64,000 bases of DNA, taken from contig NZ_CP034179.1 of NCBI RefSeq assembly GCF_003860345.1, positions 1,550,001 through 1,614,000 on the forward strand. The letters are read 5' to 3'. The stretch is from Caenibius tardaugens NBRC 16725 (GTDB lineage: Bacteria > Pseudomonadota > Alphaproteobacteria > Sphingomonadales > Sphingomonadaceae). Below, piece by piece: positions 35,927 through 44,791 of the stretch. The notes beneath the pieces are model-generated. The model did no database searches and was not told the DNA's origin. It saw only the letters and a list, made by a program, of their open reading frames with translations. Every line of letters begins with the position of its first letter. Position 1 is the first letter of the stretch. The position numbers were made by a program, and so were the translations under genes.

Positions 35927-36733
35927 ATGAGCGAAGAGTTCAAAGCGGCGCTGACCAAAGTCCCGGCTGTGACACTGGGCTTCTGGATCATCAAAATTCT
36001 GGCCACCACATTTGGCGAAACGGCAGGCGACAGCGTGTCGATGTCCTGGCTGGGGGAAACCACCGCCAGTGCGCCGACATCCTTCTGGCAAGGCGGTTAT
36101 CTGATCGGGACAGCGATATTCGGCAGCGTTCTGGCGATACTGGTGTTCCTGCAAATCCGCGCCACGCGTTTCAATCCCTGGCTTTACTGGGCCACGATCA
36201 TTGCCTCGACAACGGCGGGCACGACCATGGCCGATTTCGCCACCCGTTCGCTGGGCATCGGCTATCCGGGTGGATCGATCCTGCTGCTGGGGGCCGTGCT
36301 GCTGTCGTTGTTCGTCTGGCATCGCGCGCTGGGCACGATTTCGATCAGTTCCGTGCATGAACCCCGGGCCGAACTCTATTACTGGCTGACCATCACTTTC
36401 TCGCAGACGCTTGGCACCGCGCTGGGCGACTGGGTCGCGGACGGGCCACTCGGCTATCTGGGGTCGGCGGTGATTTTCGGAAGCGTGCTGGCCCTGCTCG
36501 CACTCGCCTACTATCGCACCCGTATCAGCCATGTGCTGTTGTTCTGGGCAGCCTTCATCCTGACTCGGCCGCTGGGGGCAGTTGTGGGCGACTTTCTCGA
36601 CAAGCCCCTGGCCAAAGGCGGCCTTGAACTCAGTCGAGTAGGCGCATCTCTGGTGCTGGGCATCGCGATTATCGGCCTGATCCTGATCACCCGGCAAAAA
36701 GCCGCGCCCACGCAGCCGGAACAAGCGGCCTGA
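35927..36733 (+). CDS. Uncharacterised multi-pass membrane protein (COG4705-like)
   Basis: A 268-residue protein with about eight membrane segments in two similar halves: KILATTFGETAGDSVSMSW in the first and TFSQTLGTALGDWVAD and RPLGAVVGDFLDKPLAKGG in the second. This repeated Gly-Asp pattern is typical of a family often called membrane-anchored protein, without an established function (some relatives are linked to metal tolerance). ATG 35927 follows AGGAG at a normal distance. The next gene begins 3 bases after its stop. Confidence 0.7.
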   Translation: MSEEFKAALTKVPAVTLGFWIIKILATTFGETAGDSVSMSWLGETTASAPTSFWQGGYLIGTAIFGSVLAILVFLQIRATRFNPWLYWATIIASTTAGTTMADFATRSLGIGYPGGSILLLGAVLLSLFVWHRALGTISISSVHEPRAELYYWLTITFSQTLGTALGDWVADGPLGYLGSAVIFGSVLALLALAYYRTRISHVLLFWAAFILTRPLGAVVGDFLDKPLAKGGLELSRVGASLVLGIAIIGLILITRQKAAPTQPEQAA

Positions 36734-36735
36734 CT

Positions 36736-37482
36736 GTGGCCAGAAGGCGGGTCCACACTTTCCGCTTTGCCGGATGGCTTGTGCTATGCACGCCGGCCCC
36801 CCTCTGGGCCGGGCCACCATTCATGACCGACGATCCGGAACCGACCGATACGGGGCATTGGGAAATCTACGCGCCACTGATCGAAGCGTCAGGCCAAGGG
36901 AAAAACGTCGAAGGCTCTGTCGCCGCTGAAATCAATTATGGTGCGGCGCCGGACGTGCAGATCACAATAGGCCTGCCGATGGCCTACACCCATGACAGCG
37001 CGGGAATGCAATGGGGGGCAGGCGATGCCGCCGTTTCGGTGAAATACCGCTTCTTTCATGACGAGGATGCCGGGCTTTCCATCGCAGCCTTTCCCGGTAT
37101 CACTCTGCCAACGGGCACCAACGGGATGGGAAGCGGCAAGGTGACGGCGCTTCTGCCCTTGTGGGGCCAGAAGGATTTCGGGCCATGGTCGCTGTTCGGC
37201 GGCGGCGGCTATGCCATCAATCCGGGCCACGACAATCGCAACTACTGGACAGGGGGCATCGCCCTGTCCCGTCAGATGACACCCCGGTTGCTGATCGGGA
37301 TCGAGGCGAGCCGACAAGGTGCGGATAAAGTCGGCGGCAGCGGATCAACCAGTCTTGGCATAGGGCTGATTTATAATGTGAAAGGGCCGTTCCGCCTGCT
37401 TCTGTCGGGCGGCCCCACATTTGACGATGCCGGTGGCGCGGCAAGCTTTCACACCTTTATGGCGCTCGGCATGGATTTTTAA
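36736..37482 (+). CDS. Outer-membrane beta-barrel protein of unknown function
   Basis: A 248-residue exported protein: hydrophobic signal (FAGWLVLCTPAPLWAG), then PPFMTDDPEPTDTGHWEIY and alternating beta strands with GLPMAYT, GITLPTG and a C-terminal MALGMDF ending in Phe, as expected for an outer-membrane barrel. It resembles proteins annotated as transporter or phenol-degradation meta-pathway porins. The start is GTG 36736, 3 bases after the membrane-protein stop, so the pair is probably one operon. Confidence 0.7.
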   Translation: MARRRVHTFRFAGWLVLCTPAPLWAGPPFMTDDPEPTDTGHWEIYAPLIEASGQGKNVEGSVAAEINYGAAPDVQITIGLPMAYTHDSAGMQWGAGDAAVSVKYRFFHDEDAGLSIAAFPGITLPTGTNGMGSGKVTALLPLWGQKDFGPWSLFGGGGYAINPGHDNRNYWTGGIALSRQMTPRLLIGIEASRQGADKVGGSGSTSLGIGLIYNVKGPFRLLLSGGPTFDDAGGAASFHTFMALGMDF

Positions 37483-37529
37483 GCCATGCCGGGCGATCTC
37501 GCAGGCGGTTTGCAGCGACAGCGCACCGC

Positions 37530-38549
37530 TCAATAGGCGGCCAGATCCTCCCCGAATTCGACCGGGCCAGCGTAATGCTTGCGAATGGCTGCAAGGATAG
37601 CGGTTCGGTCAAATGTTTCTGTGCCCGGCGGGGTGGCGAAATGCGTCAGCACCACTTTCCTGACCCGCGCGTTTGCCGCCATCCGCCCCACGTTTTCCGG
37701 CGTGAGGTGTTCATCGATCATATGATCGATAAGCGGTTGCTGATCGATGCCGGTCGCGGTCTGGCGTTTGCGCAGGCTGGCAATCAAAGCGTCGATGTCG
37801 ATGATCTCGCTGACGAGAACGTCGGCATCGCGCGCCAGTTTCTCCACGGCGCTGCTGGGGCCGGTATCGCCGGTGAACACGTTCGAACGTGTCGGCGTGT
37901 TGAACCGGTACGAATAGGACCGGTCCATACCATGGTCGGTTGGCGTCATATGCATGGTGCCATAATGGGAATTCTCGACCGCCAGCACCTGCACCATGTC
38001 ATCCCGGTAAACCGTGCGCGGCGTGGTGACATCCCAGTCTTCACCGGAGAATACCGTCCGCATCGCGGGCAGATCGGGCAACTGCGGGCGAAAAATCGCC
38101 TCTCCGCTTGCCAATGCCTGCAGGGTGCGATCGACCAGTTGCTGCGTACCCGGTGGCCCGTAAAAACGAACAGGCTCCTTGCGCCTGTCCTGCCAGTCGA
38201 GCGCGATGAACCCCATGGTGCCTGCGGTATGATCGAAATGGAGATGCGTGAGGAACACGGCATCGACCCTGTTCAGCTTCACCCCTGCGCGCACCAGTTG
38301 GCGCGGCGTGCCATCGCCCAGATCGATGATATAGGTCTTGCCACCGACCTGCAGCAGATTGGCCGGCTGCGAGCGGGTTTCCCGCACAATCGGACCGCCG
38401 CCCGTTCCCAGCAGCACCAGACGTTCGCTGACCCCGTCTTCTGATTTCCGCGCCGCTGTGGGGGCATCCTGCGCCACCAGCGGCGTCTGGGGCACAAGCG
38501 CCGCGCCCGCCGCGAGCAAGGCCATAAGCATGGTTCGTTTGCAGGGCAT
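37530..38549 (-). CDS. Secreted MBL-fold metallo-hydrolase
   Basis: A 339-residue metallo-beta-lactamase-fold hydrolase with a signal peptide (LMALLAAGAALVPQTPLVAQ). The zinc motif is THLHFDHTAG; further ligands lie in ENSHYGTM, FTGDTGP and VLTHFATPP. The layout resembles ribonuclease Z/arylsulfatase-type hydrolases that have been adapted to export. Substrate is unknown. It reads on its own, with 89 bp to the J-domain gene on the same strand. Confidence 0.8.
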   Translation of the reverse strand: MPCKRTMLMALLAAGAALVPQTPLVAQDAPTAARKSEDGVSERLVLLGTGGGPIVRETRSQPANLLQVGGKTYIIDLGDGTPRQLVRAGVKLNRVDAVFLTHLHFDHTAGTMGFIALDWQDRRKEPVRFYGPPGTQQLVDRTLQALASGEAIFRPQLPDLPAMRTVFSGEDWDVTTPRTVYRDDMVQVLAVENSHYGTMHMTPTDHGMDRSYSYRFNTPTRSNVFTGDTGPSSAVEKLARDADVLVSEIIDIDALIASLRKRQTATGIDQQPLIDHMIDEHLTPENVGRMAANARVRKVVLTHFATPPGTETFDRTAILAAIRKHYAGPVEFGEDLAAY

Positions 38550-38638
38550 GATGATGATTCCTCTCCGTTTTATGGGAGGATTCCAGCATCGGGCAATTAT
38601 GTCAATCTACTTGTCATTATTCCGCCCGGACAGATAGG

Positions 38639-39172
38639 CTAGCCGCGCCACTCCCGGCGTTCTTCCGCCTGGCGCAGGACATCGTAGGCCAATTGCAGTT
38701 TGAGGAATTCCTGCGCCGCCTGTTCGTCGCCGGGGCGAACATCGGGATGGACTTCCTTGGCCTTGTTCCGCCACGCCTTCTTTATCGCGTCGAAATCGGC
38801 GTCAGCCTCAAGCCCAAGAACCTCCAACGCGCGCATTTCGTCCGCGCTGCGGCTGCCATCGCCCGATCCGGTCCAGCCGTAATAGGTGGATTCGGCAAAA
38901 CCCGAATTGTCGCGCTGTTCGTTTTTCGCGCGTTCCGCAGCCTCCGCCTCGTCCAGTCCGGCGAAGTAGTCCCACTTCGAATTGTATTCGGCCGCATGGT
39001 TCTGGCAGAAATACCAGCGATCGGGGCTGTTCGGGGCTTTCGGTGCGGGGCAATTGCCCGCCTCGGTGCAACCGTGCCGGTCGCACAGGCGCACCTGCGC
39101 GGCTTCGCTCGTGCTGCCATAGCTACGCCAGCGCGGGAAACCCCAATCATTGGATCGGCGGGGACGGGCCAT
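38639..39172 (-). CDS. J-domain protein
   Basis: A 177-residue protein with a C-terminal J domain (about 108-172): LEVLGLEADADFDAIKKAWR and the essential HPD in KEVHPDVRPGD. J domains stimulate DnaK ATPase. The N-terminal part has four Cys in RLCDRHGCTEAGNCPAP and YFCQNHAAEYN, which may bind zinc. This architecture is recurrent in alphaproteobacteria; its client is not known. It lies downstream of pal on the same strand. Confidence 0.82.
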   Translation of the reverse strand: MARPRRSNDWGFPRWRSYGSTSEAAQVRLCDRHGCTEAGNCPAPKAPNSPDRWYFCQNHAAEYNSKWDYFAGLDEAEAAERAKNEQRDNSGFAESTYYGWTGSGDGSRSADEMRALEVLGLEADADFDAIKKAWRNKAKEVHPDVRPGDEQAAQEFLKLQLAYDVLRQAEERREWRG

Positions 39173-39207
39173 CAGGAATGCCTCGGATACATCGCACCAG
39201 AATAGTA

Positions 39208-39242
39208 AAGGCCGGCCCGCTATTCCAGCGGATACCGGCCTT
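39208..39242 (-). terminator. Hairpin after pal
   Basis: Outer stem AAGGCCGG/CCGGCCTT with an inner stem CCGCT/AGCGG, 23 bases beyond the pal stop codon. It has only two T after the stem on the minus strand, so the terminator call is moderate. Confidence 0.5.
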
Positions 39243-39265
39243 CCACAACAAAAAATTTCGACCGA

Positions 39266-39766
39266 TCAGTCGATCGTGATCGTCACCGCGCGGCGGTTTC
39301 TGGACCAGGCGGATTCATCCGAACCCAGTGCCTCGGGCCGTTCCTTACCATAGGAAACGGTCGACAGACGGCTCGCGTCCACACCCAGGCTCACCAGATA
39401 GTTCTTGGCCGCATTGGCCCGGCGTTCACCCAGCGCGAGGTTGTAGTCCCGCGTTCCGCGTTCGTCGGAATGGCCTTCGATCGTGGCGCGCTTGTTGGGG
39501 TACTGCTGCATCCATTGCGCCTGCGCCTGCAAGGCCGCGATATCGGCGGAATCGATGTTGTAGCGATCGGTGTCGAAATAGATCACCTGACGGCCGCTCA
39601 TCTGCGCCAGAAAATCGGCCTGGCTCCCGGGGATCGGGCCGGCGGAATCCGGCGGCGGGGTCGAACCCGCGGGCTGTGGGGGCAGCGTGTCGGGAGCCTT
39701 GCTCTGACATGCCGCCAGCGCCATGGCGCTCGCAACAACGACAGTGGTGGCAAGTTTCCTTCTCAT
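39266..39766 (-). CDS. pal: Peptidoglycan-associated lipoprotein Pal
   Basis: Outer-membrane lipoprotein that binds peptidoglycan and TolB. The 166-residue product has a lipobox (MALAAC), a Pro-rich linker, and an OmpA-like C-terminal domain with IEGHSDERGTRDYNLALGERR. ATG 39766 follows AAGGAG; an upstream ATG in the frame is not supported. It is the last gene of the ybgC-tol-pal series. Confidence 0.95.
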   Translation of the reverse strand: MRRKLATTVVVASAMALAACQSKAPDTLPPQPAGSTPPPDSAGPIPGSQADFLAQMSGRQVIYFDTDRYNIDSADIAALQAQAQWMQQYPNKRATIEGHSDERGTRDYNLALGERRANAAKNYLVSLGVDASRLSTVSYGKERPEALGSDESAWSRNRRAVTITID

Positions 39767-39833
39767 GCTCTTTTCTCCTTGATAATTACCGCTGTTCACT
39801 CAGTTCGTTCGCCCCAACGCCCTCAAAACATCC

Positions 39834-41192
39834 TTACGGTAAAACCGGTCCCCACGCGGGGTCCGACGCATCCACCGGTGTCGGCAGACGGCGCAGATTA
39901 CGCCCCGTCAGATCGACCTGCCACAGCGATGCACGCCCGGAACCCCGTTCCGTGCGGAAAAACTGGATAATACGGCCATTCGGCGACCAGGTCGGCGCCT
40001 CGTCCTGCCAACTGTCGGTCAGATGCCGCAGATTGCCGCCGCTCGGGCTGATCAGGCCGACACGGAAATTGCCTGCGATATGCGTGAACGCGATCTGGTC
40101 GCCGCGCGGGCTCCATTCCGGCGTCGCCGCACGGCCGCCGAAGAAGCTGATCCGGCGCTGGTTCGTACCATCCGCGTTCATCACATAGAGCTGCTGGCTG
40201 CCCGAACGATCGCTTTCAAACACGATCTGGCTGCCATCGGGTGAATAGCTGCCACCGACATCGATGCCTGGCGCATCGGTCAGGCGCTTGCTCTGCCCGC
40301 CTTGCGCCGACACGGAATAGATGTCGGTGTTGCCGTTGACCGCCATCGAATAGAGAATGGTCCGGCCATCGGGCGACCAGCGCGGGGCAAAGGTCGGGTT
40401 GGTGCTCTGCGTCACCAGCCGCTGCGTCCCTGCCACCAGATCGTAAACGTAAATCCGCGGATTGCCGTTGAGATAGCTGAGATAGACGATCGATTTGTAA
40501 TCGGGCGAATACCGCGGGGTGAGCGCCGTGGCCTTGCCCGTGGTGATGAACCGGTGGTTCGCCCCATCCGAATCCATAATCGCCAGTTGCTTGGTCCGGT
40601 TACCCTTCGGCCCGGTTTCGGCGATATAGGCGATCTTGCTGTCGAAGAACGGATTTTCGCCCGAAAGACGCGAATAGACGAGATCGGCGCATTTGTGCGC
40701 GCCGCGCCGCCAGTCCGACGGTGCCAGCCGCCAGTCCTTGTTCACCAGTTCCTGCCGCAGGTTCACGTCATAGAGATGGCAGCTCACCGTGATATTGCCA
40801 TCGGCTTCGGCGTTGACATGCCCCTGGACCAGCATTTCCGCGCTGCGCCCGGACCATGTGCCCCAGTTCGGCGCGGGAATTTCGGGATAAGTCGGGCGCG
40901 GCAGAGCATCCGGCCCCACCGGCATGAACAACCCGTTGTTGCGCAGATCGGCCGTGATAACCCGGGCCACTTCCACACCCAGCGCGCCGGTGCCCTGGGC
41001 ATTGGCCGGGGTGGGCTTGTTGGCATCCGTTGCGAAAGCGGGGATCGCAATGCCCAGATCCTGCCATTCCTTTTCGTCCGTGACGCTGCCGGTCAGCCCT
41101 TCTTCGGCAGGCGTGGCCGGAATGGTCGGTGCGTTCTGCGCGGAGGCGGGAACGGTGATGGCAAAAGCGATGCAAGCAATTAGTTTTTTCAC
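39834..41192 (-). CDS. tolB: Tol-Pal system beta-propeller protein TolB
   Basis: Periplasmic six-bladed propeller that bridges Pal and TolA. The 452-residue product begins with a signal peptide (LIACIAFAITVPASA), an N-terminal alpha/beta domain, then WD-like blades with repeats such as RWSPDGRTILY, SYSPDGSQIVFES, EWSPRGDQIAFTH and TWSPNGRIIQFF. GTG 41192 is chosen because the signal peptide starts there. It begins 2 bases after the TolA stop. Confidence 0.94.
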   Translation of the reverse strand: MKKLIACIAFAITVPASAQNAPTIPATPAEEGLTGSVTDEKEWQDLGIAIPAFATDANKPTPANAQGTGALGVEVARVITADLRNNGLFMPVGPDALPRPTYPEIPAPNWGTWSGRSAEMLVQGHVNAEADGNITVSCHLYDVNLRQELVNKDWRLAPSDWRRGAHKCADLVYSRLSGENPFFDSKIAYIAETGPKGNRTKQLAIMDSDGANHRFITTGKATALTPRYSPDYKSIVYLSYLNGNPRIYVYDLVAGTQRLVTQSTNPTFAPRWSPDGRTILYSMAVNGNTDIYSVSAQGGQSKRLTDAPGIDVGGSYSPDGSQIVFESDRSGSQQLYVMNADGTNQRRISFFGGRAATPEWSPRGDQIAFTHIAGNFRVGLISPSGGNLRHLTDSWQDEAPTWSPNGRIIQFFRTERGSGRASLWQVDLTGRNLRRLPTPVDASDPAWGPVLP

Positions 41193-41194
41193 TG

Positions 41195-42112
41195 TCACAT
41201 CTTTCTGTCGAAACGGAATGCAGTCACACGCTTCCAAGCATTGTAATATTCAGGTGGCAAGTCAAAGGGCGCCGCCAATTGCACGGCACGGATCGCCAGC
41301 TCCTTGTGACGGCTGGCCTGCGCGCGATTGGCATCGGTGACGCCGCTTTGACTGACAACGCGCGGCGCCCCGGCAAGGGTCCCGTCGCGGTTGAGATCGA
41401 AAGCCAGCACCGTCACCAGCAATTCCGCATCGGCCCCCTGCGGGCTGGACCAGTGCGGCTTGAGCTGCCGGGAAATCGCCTGATTGAGCGATGCCTTGGC
41501 CTGCGCCCCGATCTGTGACGCCGGAACCGCCGCATCGGCCTTGGCATCGCCAAAGTTCGCGCCCTTGAGGAAATCGTCACCCAGCTTGCTGCCCCCGCCC
41601 GGCTTCGCAGCAGCGGGCTTGGCCGGTGCTGGCTTGGCCGGTGCTGGTTTCGCCGGAGCCGGTTTCGCCGCCGGTTTGGCCGGCTGCGGCTGCGGCTTGG
41701 CCGGGGCCGGTTTCGCAACCGGCTTGGGCACGGGTTTCGGACTGGGCTTTGGCGTGGGTTTTGGCGGTGCGGGCTGGGGCGGCGTGGGCTTGGACGGTAC
41801 AGGCTTTGGTGGTGCGGGCTGGGGCACTTCGCGCGGTTCCGGTTGCGGCGCCGGGGTGGGTTCTGACGGCGCAGGCGGGGCAATCTCTTCCGAAATCGTC
41901 GGGGCCACTGCGGCTTGCGTCTTTTGTGCGACCACGGGGCCAGTGGAGGTCAGCCCGACATCTTCCACAAGGCTGACCGTCATCCGCTCCGGCGTTTTCA
42001 GCTGTCGCGCGGGCTCTGGCTGCAGCAGCAGCATGGCGACCAGCGCCACGTGCAGCACCACGGCCACGGCAAGGCCGGTGCGTTCTTCAGGACGGATCAC
42101 TGCCGAAGCCAT
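41195..42112 (-). CDS. tolA: TolA-like energy-transducing protein
   Basis: Inner-membrane protein linking TolQR to TolB/Pal. It has one N-terminal membrane helix (LAVAVVLHVALVAMLLLQ), a long Pro/Lys/Ala-rich periplasmic stalk (about 75-175, KPTPKPSPKPVPKP-type repeats) and a C-terminal globular domain of about 90 residues (LKPHWSSPQGADAELLV). The stalk is Pro-rich rather than the long helix of E. coli TolA, as is usual in sphingomonads. Position in the operon supports the identity. Confidence 0.88.
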   Translation of the reverse strand: MASAVIRPEERTGLAVAVVLHVALVAMLLLQPEPARQLKTPERMTVSLVEDVGLTSTGPVVAQKTQAAVAPTISEEIAPPAPSEPTPAPQPEPREVPQPAPPKPVPSKPTPPQPAPPKPTPKPSPKPVPKPVAKPAPAKPQPQPAKPAAKPAPAKPAPAKPAPAKPAAAKPGGGSKLGDDFLKGANFGDAKADAAVPASQIGAQAKASLNQAISRQLKPHWSSPQGADAELLVTVLAFDLNRDGTLAGAPRVVSQSGVTDANRAQASRHKELAIRAVQLAAPFDLPPEYYNAWKRVTAFRFDRKM

Positions 42113-42120
42113 AACCCTGC

Positions 42121-42573
42121 CTATGGGGCGGTTTCTGAACTGTTGGTGACCAGCGAGATCGCATTGAGACCCGCACGATTCAGCTCACCCATGACCGACA
42201 TGACCCGGCCATAATCCAGCGCACGATCCGCCCGCAGCGTAATCAGCGGCGGTTCACCCGACGCCTGGCGCGGGAGCGCAGCAAGCCGGTCAGGCAAAGT
42301 GCCGGGGGCAACCGGATCGTCATCGATATAGATCCCGCCATCGGCGGCGATCGAGATCGTGATCTGATCGGGTTCCTGTTCCATCGCGCTGGCCCGGCTG
42401 TCGGGCAGATCCACCGGCACGGCCGAGGTCAGCAGCGGCGCAGTGACCATGAAGATGATCAGCAGGACGAGCATCACGTCCACCAGCGGGGTGACGTTGA
42501 TTTCGGCCATCGGGGCACGGCGCGAACCGCCGCGCCGCCCGCGCCTGCCTGAGGCGCTGAGACCCATCGCCAT
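42121..42573 (-). CDS. tolR: Tol-Pal system protein TolR (ExbD family)
   Basis: A 150-residue ExbD/TolR protein with a short basic N-terminus (RRGGSRRAPMAEINVTPLVD) and one membrane helix (VMLVLLIIFMVTAPLL) carrying the Asp used in proton-driven energy coupling. The periplasmic domain ends in SVMGELNRAGLNAISLVT. Its start overlaps the TolQ stop by one base. Confidence 0.94.
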   Translation of the reverse strand: MAMGLSASGRRGRRGGSRRAPMAEINVTPLVDVMLVLLIIFMVTAPLLTSAVPVDLPDSRASAMEQEPDQITISIAADGGIYIDDDPVAPGTLPDRLAALPRQASGEPPLITLRADRALDYGRVMSVMGELNRAGLNAISLVTNSSETAP

Positions 42574-43283
42574 CAGTCGGCGTCCATCTGGCGGCTAAGC
42601 TGCGCGTGAACCTTGTCGGCAAGACGCTGCAACCGGGCTTCAAACACGTTCACCTGCTGCGAAAAACGGTTGTAGGCAATCACGGCGGGAATGGCGGCAA
42701 ACAGGCCGATCGCGGTGGCGAACAGCGCCTCCGAAATACCCGGTGCGACCACGGCCAGCGAGGAATTCTGCTGCTGCCCGATCTGGAAGAAGCTGTTCAT
42801 GATCCCCCAGACGGTCCCGAACAGGCCGATAAACGGGGCCACCGAACCGATCGTGGCCAGAAAGTTCAGGCGTTCGGCCAGCGTATCGGCTTCCACGCCG
42901 ATCTGGCCTTCCATCGCCCCGGCGATGCGCTGGCGCGCACCATCGACATCGTAACCCGCCCCTTTGGTCGACAGCCGCCATTCTTCGAGACCGGCGGCGA
43001 CAACGCGCCCTGCCGGGCTTGCGGAACGGGGTTTCTGCTCTTCCACCGGGCGCTCGTCGCTCTGTTCCCACAGATGCGCTTCGTATTCGCTGGACCGCCT
43101 GCGGGCTGCCCCGATACGCATCGAGAACGAGATGATGATCATCCACACCCAGATACTGGCCAGCAAAAGACCGGCCATGACAAGCTGGACAACGATATCG
43201 GCATCCAGAAACAGTTTTACCGGGTCCAACCGGGTCGGGGCGGCCGCAGCTGCGGCGGCGGACAGGATAGCGAGGTCGGTCAT
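42573..43283 (-). CDS. tolQ: Tol-Pal system protein TolQ
   Basis: ExbB/TolQ family proton channel subunit of 236 residues. Three membrane segments are visible: VVQLVMAGLLLASIWVWMII; APFIGLFGTVWGIMNSF; and EALFATAIGLFAAIPAVIAY with the conserved Thr. ATG 43283 (MTDLAIL) overlaps the YbgC stop codon, giving translational coupling; the upstream extension of the frame is shadow. Confidence 0.94.
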   Translation of the reverse strand: MTDLAILSAAAAAAAPTRLDPVKLFLDADIVVQLVMAGLLLASIWVWMIIISFSMRIGAARRRSSEYEAHLWEQSDERPVEEQKPRSASPAGRVVAAGLEEWRLSTKGAGYDVDGARQRIAGAMEGQIGVEADTLAERLNFLATIGSVAPFIGLFGTVWGIMNSFFQIGQQQNSSLAVVAPGISEALFATAIGLFAAIPAVIAYNRFSQQVNVFEARLQRLADKVHAQLSRQMDAD

Positions 43284-43765
43284 GCTGCTCCTTCGGGGGC
43301 AAGAACTGTCTGTAATTTCGCGTGCCATCCGGCAGGATGGCGGGCAGGGCGGCCATCAGGCGCAACGAAGCCGATCCGGATCGCCGCATCCGCCAGAATG
43401 GTATCGCCGCACAGGGCCTTTTGTTCCACGCGCCAGCTGGCGGCACGCAGTTCCGTGATCCGCGTGGTGATTTCCACGGCATCGCCCAGCCGCGCAGGGC
43501 GCAGGTACCGGATAGCCATCTCGGTCACGGCATAGGCCCCGAGACCGTCGGCCAGCGCGCGCGACTGGTCCAGCCCGAGCTGGCGCAACATCGCCGATCG
43601 GCCACGCTCGAACCAGCGCAGGTAATTGGCGTGATAGACCACCCCGCCCGCATCAGTATCGTCGAAGTAGGCGCGCAACAGGACACGATGCGTGCCATCG
43701 CGCAAGTGCCCTTCGCACGGCAGAACCTGCGCGGTATCGGGAACAGGCATGGCAAGACCAGTCAT
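43280..43765 (-). CDS. ybgC: Tol-Pal-associated acyl-CoA thioesterase YbgC
   Basis: Hot-dog-fold acyl-CoA thioesterase, first gene of the tol-pal operon. The 4HBT motif is YFDDTDAGGVVYHANYLRWF, with the catalytic Asp in DTDAGG. Length 161 residues is normal. Its role in the Tol system is not fully settled; acyl-CoA hydrolysis is known for relatives. Confidence 0.9.
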   Translation of the reverse strand: MTGLAMPVPDTAQVLPCEGHLRDGTHRVLLRAYFDDTDAGGVVYHANYLRWFERGRSAMLRQLGLDQSRALADGLGAYAVTEMAIRYLRPARLGDAVEITTRITELRAASWRVEQKALCGDTILADAAIRIGFVAPDGRPARHPAGWHAKLQTVLAPEGAA

Positions 43766-43981
43766 TGCACGGGGCCCTTTGGCCGGACATGAGGCGCATA
43801 TCGCACTCGCTGGTCACCGTATCGCGTCACATTCCCCGCCCTTGCTGCCTGCGTACCTTGCGGTACCCGCAAAGCCCCTGTGGTGGATGAATCCTGACTC
43901 TAGCCTTACTGCGAGTCGTCCGGCAAATCGGATGTTGTCAGCATGGCGCAAAAACACCGCATTCAGGCGCAAGCAGACCCC

Positions 43982-44362
43982 TTATTCGGGGATCATCCGG
44001 CCCAGCGGGCGGCCACCGCAGATATGCACGTGCAGATGGGGCACCAGTTGCCCGGAATTGGGGCCGATATTGGCAATCGCGCGGTAACCCGGTTCGACCA
44101 GCCCCTTTTCCCGCGCAATCTTGCCCACGGCACGGATAAAACCGGCGATTTCCTCCGCGCTGGCCGTTAGGCTGAAATCGTCCCAGCTGACATAGGGCCC
44201 CTTGGGCACGACCAGAATATGTTCGGGCGCCTGCGGATTGATGTCGAGAAAGGCGAAAGCCCATTCATCTTCATAGACCTTGGTACACGGAATCTCGCCG
44301 CGCAGGATTTTCGCGAAGATGTTCTGATCGTCGTAAGGCAGTGTGGGATCGACCGGGGTCAT
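43982..44362 (-). CDS. hinT: HIT-family (histidine triad) nucleotide-binding protein
   Basis: A 126-residue Hint-type purine nucleoside phosphoramidase. The His triad HLHVHICGG is present, preceded by FLDINPQAPEHILVVPKG. It starts inside the hisE stop (4-bp overlap), so it is co-translated at the end of the histidine operon, a common order in alphaproteobacteria. Confidence 0.88.
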   Translation of the reverse strand: MTPVDPTLPYDDQNIFAKILRGEIPCTKVYEDEWAFAFLDINPQAPEHILVVPKGPYVSWDDFSLTASAEEIAGFIRAVGKIAREKGLVEPGYRAIANIGPNSGQLVPHLHVHICGGRPLGRMIPE

Positions 44363-44685
44363 GCGTTCCTCGAGGCTTTTTCTGCGATTCCCGACACGCC
44401 TTCGCGCCGGTCGAGTTCGGCCAGCACATCGGCCAGCGCGACATCTTTCGCGGCCAGCAGGACCATCAGGTGAAAGATCACGTCGGCCGCTTCGCCCACC
44501 AGTTCCTCGCGGCTGCCGCTCAACGCGGCGATGACGGTTTCCACCGCCTCTTCGCCCAGCTTGCGCGCGATGACCGGCAGGCCACGGGCGTTGAGCTGCG
44601 CAACATAGCTTTGATCCGGCGCGGCGGCGCGGCGACTGGCGATGGTCTGTTCCAGACGGGCCAGAGTATCGGGCGAACTGCTCAT
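44359..44685 (-). CDS. hisE: Phosphoribosyl-ATP diphosphatase
   Basis: Second step of histidine biosynthesis. The 108-residue MazG-like all-alpha protein contains KLGEEAVETVIAA with the metal-binding Glu residues, and GEAADVIFHLMVLLA. Start ATG 44685 (MSSSPDTLARL); the longer open frame upstream is not supported. It lies 106 bp downstream of hisF. Confidence 0.92.
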   Translation of the reverse strand: MSSSPDTLARLEQTIASRRAAAPDQSYVAQLNARGLPVIARKLGEEAVETVIAALSGSREELVGEAADVIFHLMVLLAAKDVALADVLAELDRREGVSGIAEKASRNA

Positions 44686-44791
44686 CCCCGATCCATGTAT
44701 CGCGCGGGCGCGCTGGTCAAGCCGCCTCGCCCGGTGAACCGCCCTGTGGATGATGATGCAGCCCCGATCCGGCCGCAACCGGCACGCGCGT

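Noticed and set aside
39834-41237. Upstream start for TolB at 41237
   Set aside because: It would place 15 residues before the signal peptide; GTG 41192 fits the export signal.
43766-43981. Possible tRNA or small RNA between ybgC and hinT
   Set aside because: No cloverleaf or CCA-type end could be built; the region is probably only the tol-pal promoter.
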